Shown: in pieces, positions 31,342 to 40,172 of the stretch
Position numbering within the stretch: position 1 is the first letter of the stretch
How the letters are laid out: every line of letters begins with the position of its first letter
Assembly: GCA_024707225.1 (NCBI GenBank)
Contig: JANQAE010000002.1
Coordinates: 620,001 to 684,000, forward strand
From: Dokdonella sp.
GTDB lineage: Bacteria > Pseudomonadota > Gammaproteobacteria > Xanthomonadales > Rhodanobacteraceae
Direction of reading: 5' to 3'
DNA length: 64,000 nucleotides
Notes under the pieces: generated by a model
Told to the model about the DNA's origin: nothing
Seen by the model: the letters and a program-made list of their open reading frames with translations, nothing else
Database searches by the model: none
Translations under genes and position numbers: made by a program

Positions 31342-32297
31342 GCGCCGACCGCCGCAGCCGCAACAACGTATTCGCCGGGCTGGCGCTCGATCGCCACGCC
31401 GAGCAGCGCGACGACGCCGAGTGGCTGAGCGGGCAGATCGACGACCCGCGCGCACAGTTTCTCGTGCTGGCGGCCGACGGCCGCGCCCTGGTACGGACCG
31501 ACTGCGACGCGCTGCGTCTGCTCGATGCCGGGGAACGCAAGGCCTGGTTCGCGCATGCCACGGCGAGCTTCCTCGGTGCCGACGAGCACGGCCCGCGCTT
31601 CGTGCTGCGCGTCGAGGAGGCGCGCGCCGAGCGCCTGGCGGCCGAGCTCGACGCGGCCTGGCTCGACCTGCGCAGTGCCGGCCTGCGTCTGCATCCGTTC
31701 CAGTCCGGCCTGTTCGCCTATGCGCGCGCGCTGTCGCACTGGCAGTCGCGCACGCGTCACTGTCCGGTCTGCGGCGCCGCGCTCGCGATCGTCGCCGGCG
31801 GCCATCGCGCACGCTGCACCAATACCTACTGCGAGGCCGAGCAGTTTCCGCGCACCGATGCGGCGATCATCGTGATCGTCAGCCATGAAGACCGCTGCCT
31901 GCTCGGCCGTCACGCCAAGTGGGCCGAGGCGCGCTACTCGACACTGGCCGGCTTCGTCGAGCCCGGCGAGACGCTCGAGGACGCCGTGCGCCGCGAGGTC
32001 ATGGAAGAGGCCGGCGTGCGCGTCGTCGACTGCGACTACCACTCCTCGCAGCCGTGGCCATTTCCGGCCTCGCTGATGGTCGGCTTCACCGCCCGTGCCG
32101 ACGATCCGACGATCCGCTGCGGCCCCGAGCTGGCCGATGCGCGCTGGTTCGGCGTCGAGGACCTGCGCCGCGCACTCGCCGGGCGCTCGATCATCCTGCC
32201 GCCGCCGGTGTCGGTTTCGTATCGTCTGATCGAGCACTGGCTGCGCGAAACGGCCGGCCTGGACCTGGCGGCGCTCGTCAACGACGAGCGCTGGTAG
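31338..32297 (+). CDS. nudC: NAD(+) diphosphatase NudC
   Basis: 319 residues. A divergent N-terminal domain, then a zinc ribbon (CPVCG and a second pair CTNTYC), then the Nudix domain with [20 protein letters not shown]. After the box follows [11 protein letters not shown], the SQPWPFPxS motif that marks NADH/NAD pyrophosphatases. NudC cuts NAD(H) to NMN and AMP and removes NAD caps from RNA. All zinc Cys and Nudix Glu residues are present. It starts with GTG overlapping the erpA stop. With rppH at 22.6 kb, the window holds two RNA 5'-end-processing Nudix enzymes. Confidence 0.95.
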   Translation: MSADRRSRNNVFAGLALDRHAEQRDDAEWLSGQIDDPRAQFLVLAADGRALVRTDCDALRLLDAGERKAWFAHATASFLGADEHGPRFVLRVEEARAERLAAELDAAWLDLRSAGLRLHPFQSGLFAYARALSHWQSRTRHCPVCGAALAIVAGGHRARCTNTYCEAEQFPRTDAAIIVIVSHEDRCLLGRHAKWAEARYSTLAGFVEPGETLEDAVRREVMEEAGVRVVDCDYHSSQPWPFPASLMVGFTARADDPTIRCGPELADARWFGVEDLRRALAGRSIILPPPVSVSYRLIEHWLRETAGLDLAALVNDERW

Positions 32298-32338
32298 GCG
32301 CGCAGCCGCGCTGCGCATCGTTCGCGCTGCGCCGATCC

Positions 32339-32379
32339 CGCTACAATCGCTGCGCTGCGTTCGCCGTCGCTACAATCGC
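32339..32379 (+). promoter_or_regulatory. Tandem promoter-like elements (cgctacaatcgc, two copies) before ampE
   Basis: Two exact copies of cgcTACAATcgc at 32339-32350 and 32368-32379, 29 bases apart, end 28 bases before the ATG of the AmpE-like gene. TACAAT is a good -10. The flanks match the TAGAAT elements elsewhere in this window. Either there are two start points or the sequence was duplicated locally. Confidence 0.5.
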
Positions 32380-32407
32380 CGTTCCCTTCCTGCGGAAGCC
32401 CGTGTCC

Positions 32408-33290
32408 ATGGCCACGACCCTGCTCGCCGTCGTCCTCGTGCTGATCGCGGCGCACACCTTGCCGGATCTGGCGCGACTGCGCGACTTCGCCTGGCTCAAG
32501 GCCTGGCTGGCGGCCTGGAACGGCGGCGATCGCGCACGGCCGCTGCCGGCGATCGTGGTGCCGCTGATCGTCGTCGCGGTCTGCGCGCTGATCCAGATCG
32601 CGCTGGCCGGCTGGCTGTTCGGCCTGCCGGCGTTCGCGTTCGCGCTGGTCGTGCTGTTCTACTGCTGGGGCCCGCGCGATCTGGACGAGGACATCGGCGC
32701 GGTTCTCGCCGAGACCGACCGCGACCAGCGCGCGCAGGTCGCCCAGCGGCTGCGCCCCGATCCGGCGGAGCGGCCGCTGCCGGCGGATGCCGCCTGCCTG
32801 GTCGAGGCGACGTTCCAGTCGGCGCTGTCGCGCTGGTTCGGCGTGCTGTTCTGGTTCGCGATCCTCGGACCGGCCGGCGCGATCGGCTATCGCGTCGTGC
32901 AGCTGATGGCGCGCGTGCCGGCGTTCCGCGACGAGCTCTCGGCGGCCGACCGCAACCTGTTCGAGCGCATCGCGCTGGCGCTGGACTGGGCACCGGCCCA
33001 TCTGATGGCGTTGACGCTGGCGCTGGTATCGGACTTCGACTCGGTCGTGCGCACCTGGCGCGAGTATCACGCCGCGCACGGCGCGCGGCTATTTCACGCT
33101 GGATCTGGGCTTTCTCGGTGTACTGGCACGCGCCGGCGTCGATGCCGACGTGATCGCCGGCGACGGCTACGCCACCGACGTGACCGATCCGGTCGTCGAG
33201 CTGACCGATGCGCGCACCGTGCTGCGCCGGATCCTGGTGACCTGGCTGGCGATCCTCGCGCTGCTCGTGCTGGCCGGCTGGGTGCACTGA
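32408..33290 (+). CDS. ampE: AmpE-like regulatory inner-membrane protein, frame broken once near 33090
   Basis: About 293 residues over one break. N-terminus AHTLPDLARLRDFAWLKAWL, membrane helices at about 52-82 (IVVPLIVVAVCALIQIALAG) and about 140-165 (RWFGVLFWFAILGPAGAIGY), with FYCWGPRDLDEDI between: the AmpE/CobD-like plan. At about 33085-33095 the first frame fails after EYHAAHGAR. The other frame goes on as GYFTLDLGFLGVLARAGVDA and ends with a last helix WLAILALLVLAGWVH. The break is one extra base or a lost CG in a GCGCGCGG tract. AmpE was described with AmpD in beta-lactamase control, but no ampD lies here. Start ATG 32408; the next gene begins three bases after the stop. Confidence 0.75.
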
Positions 33291-33293
33291 GCC

Positions 33294-34007
33294 ATGGCGC
33301 CGGTATCGAAGCGCACGGCGCTGATCGGACTCTTCGTGGCGGCGTTCGCCGCGCTCGGCGGCTGCGCGACGACGCGCAGCGTGCACGTCGAGCCGGCAGC
33401 GGGCGCCGAAGCGTCCGTGGTGTCCGAGATCGAGCGCTACACCGAAGAACCCGGCCGCGACGCGGCCACGGTCACGGCGTTCCGTGCGGCACCGCCGCCG
33501 GCTGCGCCGCAATGGAGCGATGGCGCCGATCCGCTCGCCGACCGCAACCGGTTCGGCGCCGAGGGCTACGCGCACGTCGGGACCAGCCGCTTCGCGCAGT
33601 GGGACGAGCGCGCACGGGCCGCGGCCGCGGGGCGCGCGCAGGCGCTCGGTGCCGATCGCGCGCTGGTCTACGCCGGCACGGCGGCATCCGAGGCCGCGGT
33701 CGCCTACTACGTGCGCTTCCGCCTGCCGTTCGGTGCGACGTTCCGCGATCTGCGCGAGGACGAGCGCGCCGCGCTCGGCCGCGGCGGCGTGCGCATCGGC
33801 TCGGTGCTGGCGGGAACGCCGGCCGAGGAGGCCAATCTGATCGGCGGCGACGTCATCGTCGTGATCGACCGCACTGTGGTCGCTGACCGGGCCGGTTTCC
33901 AGGCCGCGCTGCGCCGCCTGGCCGGACGCCGTGTCGATCTCGAGCTGATCCGCAACGGCGAGACGCTGCAGCGCAGCGTGCGCCTCGGTGCGCCGGCGCA
34001 ACCCTGA
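33294..34007 (+). CDS. PDZ-domain lipoprotein
   Basis: 237 residues. A signal with lipobox LGGCATTR (Cys about 24) indicates lipid attachment. The middle part (about 60-140) is Ala-rich with NRFGAEGYAHVGTSRF and AQALGADRALVYAGTAAS, resembling a domain that follows lipoboxes in many proteobacterial proteins. The C-terminal about 75 residues form a PDZ domain (GVRIGSVLAGTPAEEANLIG, GDVIVVIDRTVVADRAGF). No protease domain is present, so it is probably an adaptor in the envelope. It begins three bases after the AmpE-like gene and is probably co-transcribed. Function unknown. Confidence 0.8.
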   Translation: MAPVSKRTALIGLFVAAFAALGGCATTRSVHVEPAAGAEASVVSEIERYTEEPGRDAATVTAFRAAPPPAAPQWSDGADPLADRNRFGAEGYAHVGTSRFAQWDERARAAAAGRAQALGADRALVYAGTAASEAAVAYYVRFRLPFGATFRDLREDERAALGRGGVRIGSVLAGTPAEEANLIGGDVIVVIDRTVVADRAGFQAALRRLAGRRVDLELIRNGETLQRSVRLGAPAQP

Positions 34008-34200
34008 CGCGACGCCGCGGACGCGCGCGCGCGGCGCGTCATCGGTCCGGCTGTCGTCCAGGTCCCGGCCAGGCCCGACGTAGGGGCCGGACGCGCCGAT
34101 CCGTTGAGTCGGACCGGGCGCGATGACCGTTCCGGCCGCAAGCGCCGTCGCGCTGCACCGTGCATGTGACGACCGGCAGGCGCTGTCGCCGCGCCGGTCT

Positions 34201-34212
34201 CGCTAGAATTTT
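34201..34212 (+). promoter_or_regulatory. Candidate -10 promoter element (cgctagaatttt) before the M16 peptidase pair
   Basis: TAGAAT in the context seen at 1247, 25 bases before the ATG at 34238. The 190 bases between this element and the previous stop (34008) hold only GC-rich imperfect repeats and no gene that I can support. Confidence 0.45.
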
Positions 34213-34237
34213 GCGATCGACCATCATGGAGAGCGGA

Positions 34238-35611
34238 ATGACATTTCGTCGTCTGGTCCTCGGCCTCGCGGCCCTGGCCATCCCCCTGGGCGCGGCCGCC
34301 GCCGACCGCTGGCAGCTGCCGATCGCCGTCAAGAAACTCGACAACGGCCTGACCGTCGTCGTGTCCGAAGACGCCAGCTCGCCGACGGTCGGTGTCAGCG
34401 TCGTCTATCACGTCGGCATGCGGCTGGAGCCGAAGGGACGCACCGGCTTCGCGCACCTGTTCGAGCACCTGATGTTCCAGGGCACGCCGAACGCGCCGAA
34501 GGGCACGTTCGACCGCGTCATCGAGGGCGGCGGCGGCATGAACAACGGGTCCACGCGCGCCGACTACACCAACTACATCGAGACCGCCCCGGTCTCGGCG
34601 CTCGAGCCGATCCTCTGGCTCGAGGCCGATCGCATGAAGACGCTCGACTTCTCGGCCGAGAATCTCAAGAACCAGCAGGACGTGGTCAAGGAGGAGATCC
34701 GCGTCAACGTGCAGAACAAGCCGTACGGCCTGTTCTTCTGGACCGACGTCAATCGCCTGGCGTTCTCCAAGTGGGAGAACGCACACGACGGCTACGGCAG
34801 CTTCGCCGACCTCGAGGGCGCCAGGCTCGAGGACGTGCGCGCGTTCCATCGCGACTTCTACGGCCCGAACAACGCCGTGATCGGCATCGTCGGCGACATC
34901 AAGGCCGAGCAGGCCTTCGCGCTGGTCGAGAAGTATTTCGGTGCGATTCCGGCACGGCCGGTGCCGCCGCGTCCGGACGTCGACGAGCCGCTCAATACGC
35001 GCGAGAAGCGCGAGTCGCAGACCGACGCGCTGGCGCAGGTGCCGGCGCTGGCGGTCGGCTGGAAGATGCCCGAGCGCGGCAGCCCGGACCAGGCGCCGAT
35101 GGACGTGCTGGCGCAGCTGCTGGTCGGCGACAGTGCCTCGCGTCTGTACCAGGGCCTGGTCAAGGGACGCGAGCAGCTGCTCAACATCGAGGGCGGTCTC
35201 AACTGGCCGCTCGGCGACGCCTGGGACTACGCCGGGCCGGCGCCGCTGGTGCTGTTCGGCCTGTACAAGCCGGGCGTGAAGGTCGACGCGGTGCTCGAGG
35301 CGATCGACGAGGAGATCGCGCGCATCGTCAAGGACGGCGTCGACGCGGCGACGCTCAAGCGCGTCAAGACCAAGATGCTGGCCGACTACAACGACAGCCT
35401 CGAGGCGTTCATCTCGCGCGCCGACACGCTCGCCAAGGCGCAGCTGCTGTGGGGCGATGCCAAGACCGTCAACCAGATTCCCGCCTGGATCGATGCGGTG
35501 CAGGGCGCCGACCTGCAGCGCGTCGCCGCCCGTTACCTGACCGCCGCCAACCGCGTGGTGATCGATCGCACGCCGGCGCCCGCCGCCGCTGCCGCCGGAG
35601 ACAAGCCGTGA
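34238..35611 (+). CDS. M16 family zinc peptidase, catalytic subunit
   Basis: 457 residues. Signal peptide at about 1-21 (ends GAAAA). The inverted zinc motif HxxEH is present as HLFEHLMFQG (about 72-76), with the distal Glu expected in VVKEEIRVNVQNKP. After it come the usual NGSTRADYTNYIETAP and FHRDFYGPNNAVIGIVGDI segments. The protein should be a periplasmic peptidase acting with the non-catalytic partner encoded next (overlap GTGA), like the alpha/beta halves of processing-peptidase-type enzymes. ggagagcgga directly before the second ATG (34238) decides the start over an ATG at 34226. Confidence 0.93.
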   Translation: MTFRRLVLGLAALAIPLGAAAADRWQLPIAVKKLDNGLTVVVSEDASSPTVGVSVVYHVGMRLEPKGRTGFAHLFEHLMFQGTPNAPKGTFDRVIEGGGGMNNGSTRADYTNYIETAPVSALEPILWLEADRMKTLDFSAENLKNQQDVVKEEIRVNVQNKPYGLFFWTDVNRLAFSKWENAHDGYGSFADLEGARLEDVRAFHRDFYGPNNAVIGIVGDIKAEQAFALVEKYFGAIPARPVPPRPDVDEPLNTREKRESQTDALAQVPALAVGWKMPERGSPDQAPMDVLAQLLVGDSASRLYQGLVKGREQLLNIEGGLNWPLGDAWDYAGPAPLVLFGLYKPGVKVDAVLEAIDEEIARIVKDGVDAATLKRVKTKMLADYNDSLEAFISRADTLAKAQLLWGDAKTVNQIPAWIDAVQGADLQRVAARYLTAANRVVIDRTPAPAAAAAGDKP

Positions 35612-37038
35612 GAACGACCGTGAAGACTCTCGCCCTGCCGCTCGGCCTCGCCGGGGCGCTGACCGCCGGCGCCGCGGGCGCCGCCCAGACCACACTGCCC
35701 AAGGACCTGCCGCCGTACGGCCAGGACAAGCCGCTGCCGGTGCCGACGATCACGCAGAAGACGCTCGACAACGGGCTGACCGTGTGGGTGCTGCCGCGCA
35801 CCGACGGTCCGCCGAAGGTCGACGTCGTGCTCGCCGTGCGCGGCGGCAAGGCCAGCGATCCGGCCGACCTGCCGGCGATGTCGGACCTGCTCGCGTCGCT
35901 GCTGACCGAAGGCACCCGGACGCGCAGCGCGATCCAGATCGCCGAGCAGCTGCAGGCGATCGGCGCGTCGATCGACGCGACGGCCGGCAACGACGGCATC
36001 ACGGTCTCCGGCTCCGGTCTGGCCTCGGGCGCCGAGCGCCTGGTCGGCCTGCTCGCCGACGTGGGCATCAATGCGTCGTTCCCGGAGGCCGAGGTCAAGC
36101 TCGCCAAGGCCAATGCGCTGCAGGCGCTGAAGGCCGCCGAGGCGCAGCCGAGCTATCAGGCCAGCCGCGCGATCGCCCGTGCGATCTACGGCGACCATCC
36201 GTACGGCCGGACGCTGGCGACCGAGGCTTCGATCGGGAAGACCGAGCGCGCCGCGCTGGCAGCCGCCCACACCGCACGCTTCCGTCCCGACCGCGCGCTG
36301 CTGGTCGTCAGCGGCCGCATCGACGCGGCCACCGCGCTGACGTACGCCAATGGCGCGTTCGGCGCCTGGAAGGCGCAGGGCGAGGCACCGGCCGAGATCG
36401 CCGCCGCGCCGCGCGAGGCCAAGCCGCAGCACGTGCTGGTCGAACGCTCCGGTTCGGTGCAGTCGGCGGTGCGGCTCGGCCGTCCGGTGTTCGCGGCCAA
36501 CGACGCCGACGAGATCCCGGCCGCGCTGGCCAATACGATTCTCGGCGGCGGCGGCCTCGACACGCGCCTCAACCGCAACCTGCGCGAGGACAAGGGCTAT
36601 ACCTACGGCGCCTACAGCTCGTTCTCGGTCGCGCGCCGCGGTGGTGCGTTCACGAGCGGTGCCGATGTGCGCAACGAGGTCACCGGCGCCGCGGTCGGCG
36701 AGTTCGTCAAGGAGCTGCAGAAGCTGATCGACACGCCGGTCGACGCGGCCGAGCTCGAGCGCGCCAAGCGTGCGGCCGCCGGCGGCTATCTGTTCCGCAA
36801 CCAGCTGCAGTCCGCGGTCGCGCGCAGTCTCGCCGCCAACTGGCTGGTCGGCCGGCCACCGGAGTATCTGGGCCAGTTCGTGCCGCGTACGCGCGAGGTG
36901 ACCGCCGAGCAGGTGCAGACGATGGCGCGCCGCTACTTCGACCCGAAGACGCTCAGCATCGTGGTCGTCGGCGACAAGGCGGTCGCCGAGCAGCTCGGCG
37001 CCTACGGCAGCTTCGGCGCCACGCCGGCCGGCGACTGA
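35608..37038 (+). CDS. M16 family peptidase-like protein, non-catalytic partner
   Basis: About 476 residues. Signal peptide ending AAGAAQ. At the place of the zinc motif it reads LPAMSDLLASLLTEGT, with no HxxEH, so it cannot bind zinc that way. It keeps the C-terminal Arg/Tyr substrate-holding motif of M16 partners (RNLREDKGYTYGAYSSF) and AGGYLFRNQLQS. Catalytic and non-catalytic halves as two adjacent genes are common in proteobacteria. The start is GTG, overlapping the stop of the catalytic gene; another GTG lies four codons later. The gene ends in a zone of two strong hairpins. Confidence 0.92.
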   Translation: MRTTVKTLALPLGLAGALTAGAAGAAQTTLPKDLPPYGQDKPLPVPTITQKTLDNGLTVWVLPRTDGPPKVDVVLAVRGGKASDPADLPAMSDLLASLLTEGTRTRSAIQIAEQLQAIGASIDATAGNDGITVSGSGLASGAERLVGLLADVGINASFPEAEVKLAKANALQALKAAEAQPSYQASRAIARAIYGDHPYGRTLATEASIGKTERAALAAAHTARFRPDRALLVVSGRIDAATALTYANGAFGAWKAQGEAPAEIAAAPREAKPQHVLVERSGSVQSAVRLGRPVFAANDADEIPAALANTILGGGGLDTRLNRNLREDKGYTYGAYSSFSVARRGGAFTSGADVRNEVTGAAVGEFVKELQKLIDTPVDAAELERAKRAAAGGYLFRNQLQSAVARSLAANWLVGRPPEYLGQFVPRTREVTAEQVQTMARRYFDPKTLSIVVVGDKAVAEQLGAYGSFGATPAGD

Positions 37039-37054
37039 TCCGCCGTTTCACGGA

Positions 37055-37110
37055 CCGCCGGGACGCAGCGTCCCGGCGGGTCCGCCGGCCGCATCGAACA
37101 CGATGCGGCC
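37055..37110. terminator. Two hairpins between convergent M16 and subtilisin genes
   Basis: First: CCGCCGGGACGC and GCGTCCCGGCGG (12 exact pairs, centre at 37067). Second: GGCCGCATCG, AACA, CGATGCGGCC (37087-37110). Neither has a long T run. They lie between the ends of two converging units and probably end transcription from both sides. Confidence 0.5.
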
Positions 37111-37147
37111 GCTGCGGGACTTATCGATCGAAGGGCTTGCGCCTCGA

Positions 37148-39430
37148 TCAGTCGGCCTGGTCGGGAGACGGGCCCAGATCCCATTCGAAGCCGTTCTTGA
37201 ACAGCATCGCTTCCGGTTCCGGCGCCGCGCCGACGCGGCAGTTGACGCAGGCGATCGCGAAATCCTGGCTGGTCGTCTCCGGCGCGTTGAGCAGGGCGCG
37301 CGAGCTGATCGTCGTCGCGCCGACCGTGATCGTCACCTGGCCGCCGGCCGCGCCGGCCGGCAGCACGACACCCTCGGCATTGTTGCGCGCATCGGCGCTG
37401 CCGCCGGTCGTCGACCAGCCGTCGCTGCCGAACACGTTGCCGCGATAGGTCTGGCCGTTGGTCGTCACGACGAGGTCCAGGTCGTTGTTCCACGCCGGCG
37501 TCGCGCCGCCGAGGCCATGACCGGGCGCGTCGGTGAAGGTCAGGAACACCTTGACCGGTTGGCCGGGATCGACCACCTCGACGACCTGCTCCCACGACTC
37601 CCCGGTGTCGTGGAATACGTGGGCCTGATCGTAGTACCAGGTCGGCGGATCGTCCTGGAGCAGCCAGTCGATGCGCATGCGGCCCCAGCCCTGCTTGTTG
37701 TCGGGCCGGTGGCCGAGCGCGCCGCCGTCGGCATCGGTGCCGCCGAAGAGGTCCTGCGAGTTCGCGAGCAGAGCGGCCTTGGCGACCGCGACGCTCGGGT
37801 TGGCGCCGTCGTAGCGTTCACGGAAGTACTGCGTGAACAGGCCGATCGCGCCGCTGACGTGCGGCGAGGCCATGCTGGTGCCGCACATCGTGCCGTAGCC
37901 GGTCGCGCTGACCGCCGAATCGATGTTGCAGCCCGGCGCGACCAGATGCGGGATGCGCCGGCCGTCACGCGCCGGACCGTGCGCGCTGTTCGACGAGACG
38001 CTGCCGAGATTGCTGCGCGGCACGCCGGCCGCGTTCTCGGCCCAGGTCGAGCCGACCGTCACGATGTTCTTGGCATCGTCCGGCGTGCCCTGGCTGCCGG
38101 TGCCGCCGTTGCCGTTCATGATCGACAGCACGAAGGTCAGCGGCTGGTCGCCCGGCGTGTTCGGATCGGTGTCGCGGCTGCCGACGTCGACCTGCATCGT
38201 CTGATTGTCGTAGCCGAGCGGTGACCCCGACGGGCCCCAGCTGTTGCCGGACAACACCGCGTTGTTGTTGTAGGACTCGCGCATCAATTGCAGCATGCCG
38301 CCCGGCGCGTTGTAGATCGACGAGCGTGAAATCTGCTCGATCAGGTTGGCACCCGGCGCGACGCCGAGGCCGCGCAGGTAGCCGTTGGCGACCGTGCCGC
38401 TGGAGCCGTCGCCGGCCATCGTCGCGGCGGTGTGCGTGCCGTGGCTGTCGGTCGTGCTGGCATTGCCGCAGCTCGCGCCGGTCACGCACGGCAGCATGCG
38501 GTTGACGAGGTTCGGATTGGTGTCGGCGACGCCGCCGTCGACATTGGCCATGATCACGCCGCTGCCGTCGATGCCGAGCGCGGTCAGCCAGTTGCGGTAC
38601 TGGCCCGTCTGCGGCACGCCGCTCTCGTTGAACAGGCCGGCCACGATCGCGTCGCCGACTTCGCCGCGCAGGCCTCCGTCGGTCGGCACCTCGTGCAGCA
38701 CGTACAGACCCGGAATCGTCAGGCTGCGCGCGAGCGCGGCGTCGTCACCGCGCAGGCGGATCTCCTCGAAGCGTGCATCGATCGGCGCGCGTCCGTCCGG
38801 CACGATGCCGGCCATCGCGAACGCCTCGTCGCCGACCGCGGCCGGCCGGTACAGCAGCGCCAGCACGTCGCGTGCGCCGCTGCGCGGCGCCGCCAGCGAC
38901 GCGCCGAGGCGCCACTCGGGCAGGAACTCGCCGGCCCAGCGCACTTCGCTGCGCGCCGTGGCGGCCTGCAAATCGGCGCCGCGCGCCCAGACCACATAGG
39001 TGAACGGCGGCAGGTACTGCACCGGCTCGACGCCCTGCGCACGCAGCGTGTCGAGCCATTCGCGCTTGAGCGGTCCCTGGAACTGGATCAGGCGCAGCGC
39101 CGGCTGCGCATCGCGGCCGAACGTCGCGGCTGCGAGCGGATAGGCCTCGACCGGATCGAAGAGGCGGCCGCCGAGCGTCAGGCCGTAGGTCGCCAGGTCG
39201 TCGCCGGTGCTCTCGGCGCCGAGTCCGGCCAGCGTCTGCTGGTCGCCGCGCACCCACACGAAGCGGCCGTAGTCGGCGACGATCTGCACGCCGGCGGCCT
39301 GCGCCGCGCGCGCGCCGGCCGGCAGACGGGCATGGCCGGTATCGGCCGCGCCGGCCGGCAGTGCCGCGCCGATCGCCAGGGCCAGCAGCGCCGCGGCGGG
39401 CAGGGCACGGCTAGAACGTGAACTGTTCAT
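37148..39430 (-). CDS. Secreted S8 (subtilisin) family serine protease with NGFE tail
   Basis: 760 residues. Signal peptide at about 1-29, a long pro-region (about 30-280), then the S8 domain with Asp in [11 protein letters not shown] (about 297), His in [15 protein letters not shown] (about 331), oxyanion-hole region [10 protein letters not shown] and Ser in [11 protein letters not shown] (about 518). A C-terminal jelly-roll/P-domain-like part follows ([31 protein letters not shown]), then the tail [16 protein letters not shown]. All catalytic residues are present, so it should be an active extracellular protease. Oddly, its ATG lies 20 bases inside the end of nadK, with ggaggag at a good distance, so it is translated from the glutamate dehydrogenase-nadK transcript. 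Confidence 0.93.
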   Translation of the reverse strand: MNSSRSSRALPAAALLALAIGAALPAGAADTGHARLPAGARAAQAAGVQIVADYGRFVWVRGDQQTLAGLGAESTGDDLATYGLTLGGRLFDPVEAYPLAAATFGRDAQPALRLIQFQGPLKREWLDTLRAQGVEPVQYLPPFTYVVWARGADLQAATARSEVRWAGEFLPEWRLGASLAAPRSGARDVLALLYRPAAVGDEAFAMAGIVPDGRAPIDARFEEIRLRGDDAALARSLTIPGLYVLHEVPTDGGLRGEVGDAIVAGLFNESGVPQTGQYRNWLTALGIDGSGVIMANVDGGVADTNPNLVNRMLPCVTGASCGNASTTDSHGTHTAATMAGDGSSGTVANGYLRGLGVAPGANLIEQISRSSIYNAPGGMLQLMRESYNNNAVLSGNSWGPSGSPLGYDNQTMQVDVGSRDTDPNTPGDQPLTFVLSIMNGNGGTGSQGTPDDAKNIVTVGSTWAENAAGVPRSNLGSVSSNSAHGPARDGRRIPHLVAPGCNIDSAVSATGYGTMCGTSMASPHVSGAIGLFTQYFRERYDGANPSVAVAKAALLANSQDLFGGTDADGGALGHRPDNKQGWGRMRIDWLLQDDPPTWYYDQAHVFHDTGESWEQVVEVVDPGQPVKVFLTFTDAPGHGLGGATPAWNNDLDLVVTTNGQTYRGNVFGSDGWSTTGGSADARNNAEGVVLPAGAAGGQVTITVGATTISSRALLNAPETTSQDFAIACVNCRVGAAPEPEAMLFKNGFEWDLGPSPDQAD

Positions 39431-40172
39431 CGAGTATGCGCTCCTCCAGGTTGTGTTCCGGGTCGAACAGCAAGGTCATCGTCTGCTCGCTCGATTCGCG
39501 GATGCGCACGTCGACGACGTCGCGCACTTCGTTGGAGTCGGCAGTCGCACTCACCGGCCGCTTGTACGGATCGAGGATCTCGAAACGCACGTCGACGGTC
39601 GCCGGGAGAATCGCACCGCGCCAGCGGCGCGGGCGGAACGGGCTGATCGGCGTCAACGCCAGCATGGCGGAGCCGAACGGCAGGATCGGGCCGTGCGCCG
39701 AGAGGTTGTAGGCGGTCGAGCCGGCGGCGGTCGCGACCAGCACGCCGTCGCAGATCAGCTCCGGCACCTTGGTCGCGCCGTTGAGGTCCACGCGCACGTG
39801 CGCGGCCTGCTTGGTCTGGCGCAGCAGCGAGACCTCGTTGAACGCGAGCGCCGTCACGGTCCCGCCGGCCTCGGTCTGCGCCTCCATCATCAGCGGGCGC
39901 AGCGGCGCCGGCTGCGCCCGCGCGAGGCGCTCGGGCAGCGCTTCGGGCCGGTACTGGTTCATCAGAAACCCGATCGTGCCGAGTTTCATGCCGTAGACCG
40001 GCACGCCGTAGCGCAGGTAGCGATGCAGCGTGCGCAGCATGAACCCGTCGCCGCCGAGCGCGACGATCACGTCGGCGGCGTCGGGCGTCGCGGTGCCGTA
40101 GCGCTGCTGCAGATCGGCCAGTGCGGACTGGGCCTCGGTGGTCTGCGCAGCGACGACGGCGATCCGGTTCAT
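39411..40172 (-). CDS. nadK: NAD kinase
   Basis: 253 residues, a short NAD kinase as in several proteobacteria. Visible marks: the GGDG motif in [15 protein letters not shown] (about residue 40), NEVSLLR, and the conserved [17 protein letters not shown] segment for NAD binding. It phosphorylates NAD to NADP in the cytoplasm. Its ATG overlaps the stop of the NAD-glutamate dehydrogenase gene by 4 bases, and its own end overlaps the subtilisin start by 20 bases. Coupling NAD kinase to an NAD-dependent dehydrogenase links NADP supply to glutamate breakdown, though this is inference. Confidence 0.95.
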   Translation of the reverse strand: MNRIAVVAAQTTEAQSALADLQQRYGTATPDAADVIVALGGDGFMLRTLHRYLRYGVPVYGMKLGTIGFLMNQYRPEALPERLARAQPAPLRPLMMEAQTEAGGTVTALAFNEVSLLRQTKQAAHVRVDLNGATKVPELICDGVLVATAAGSTAYNLSAHGPILPFGSAMLALTPISPFRPRRWRGAILPATVDVRFEILDPYKRPVSATADSNEVRDVVDVRIRESSEQTMTLLFDPEHNLEERILDEQFTF

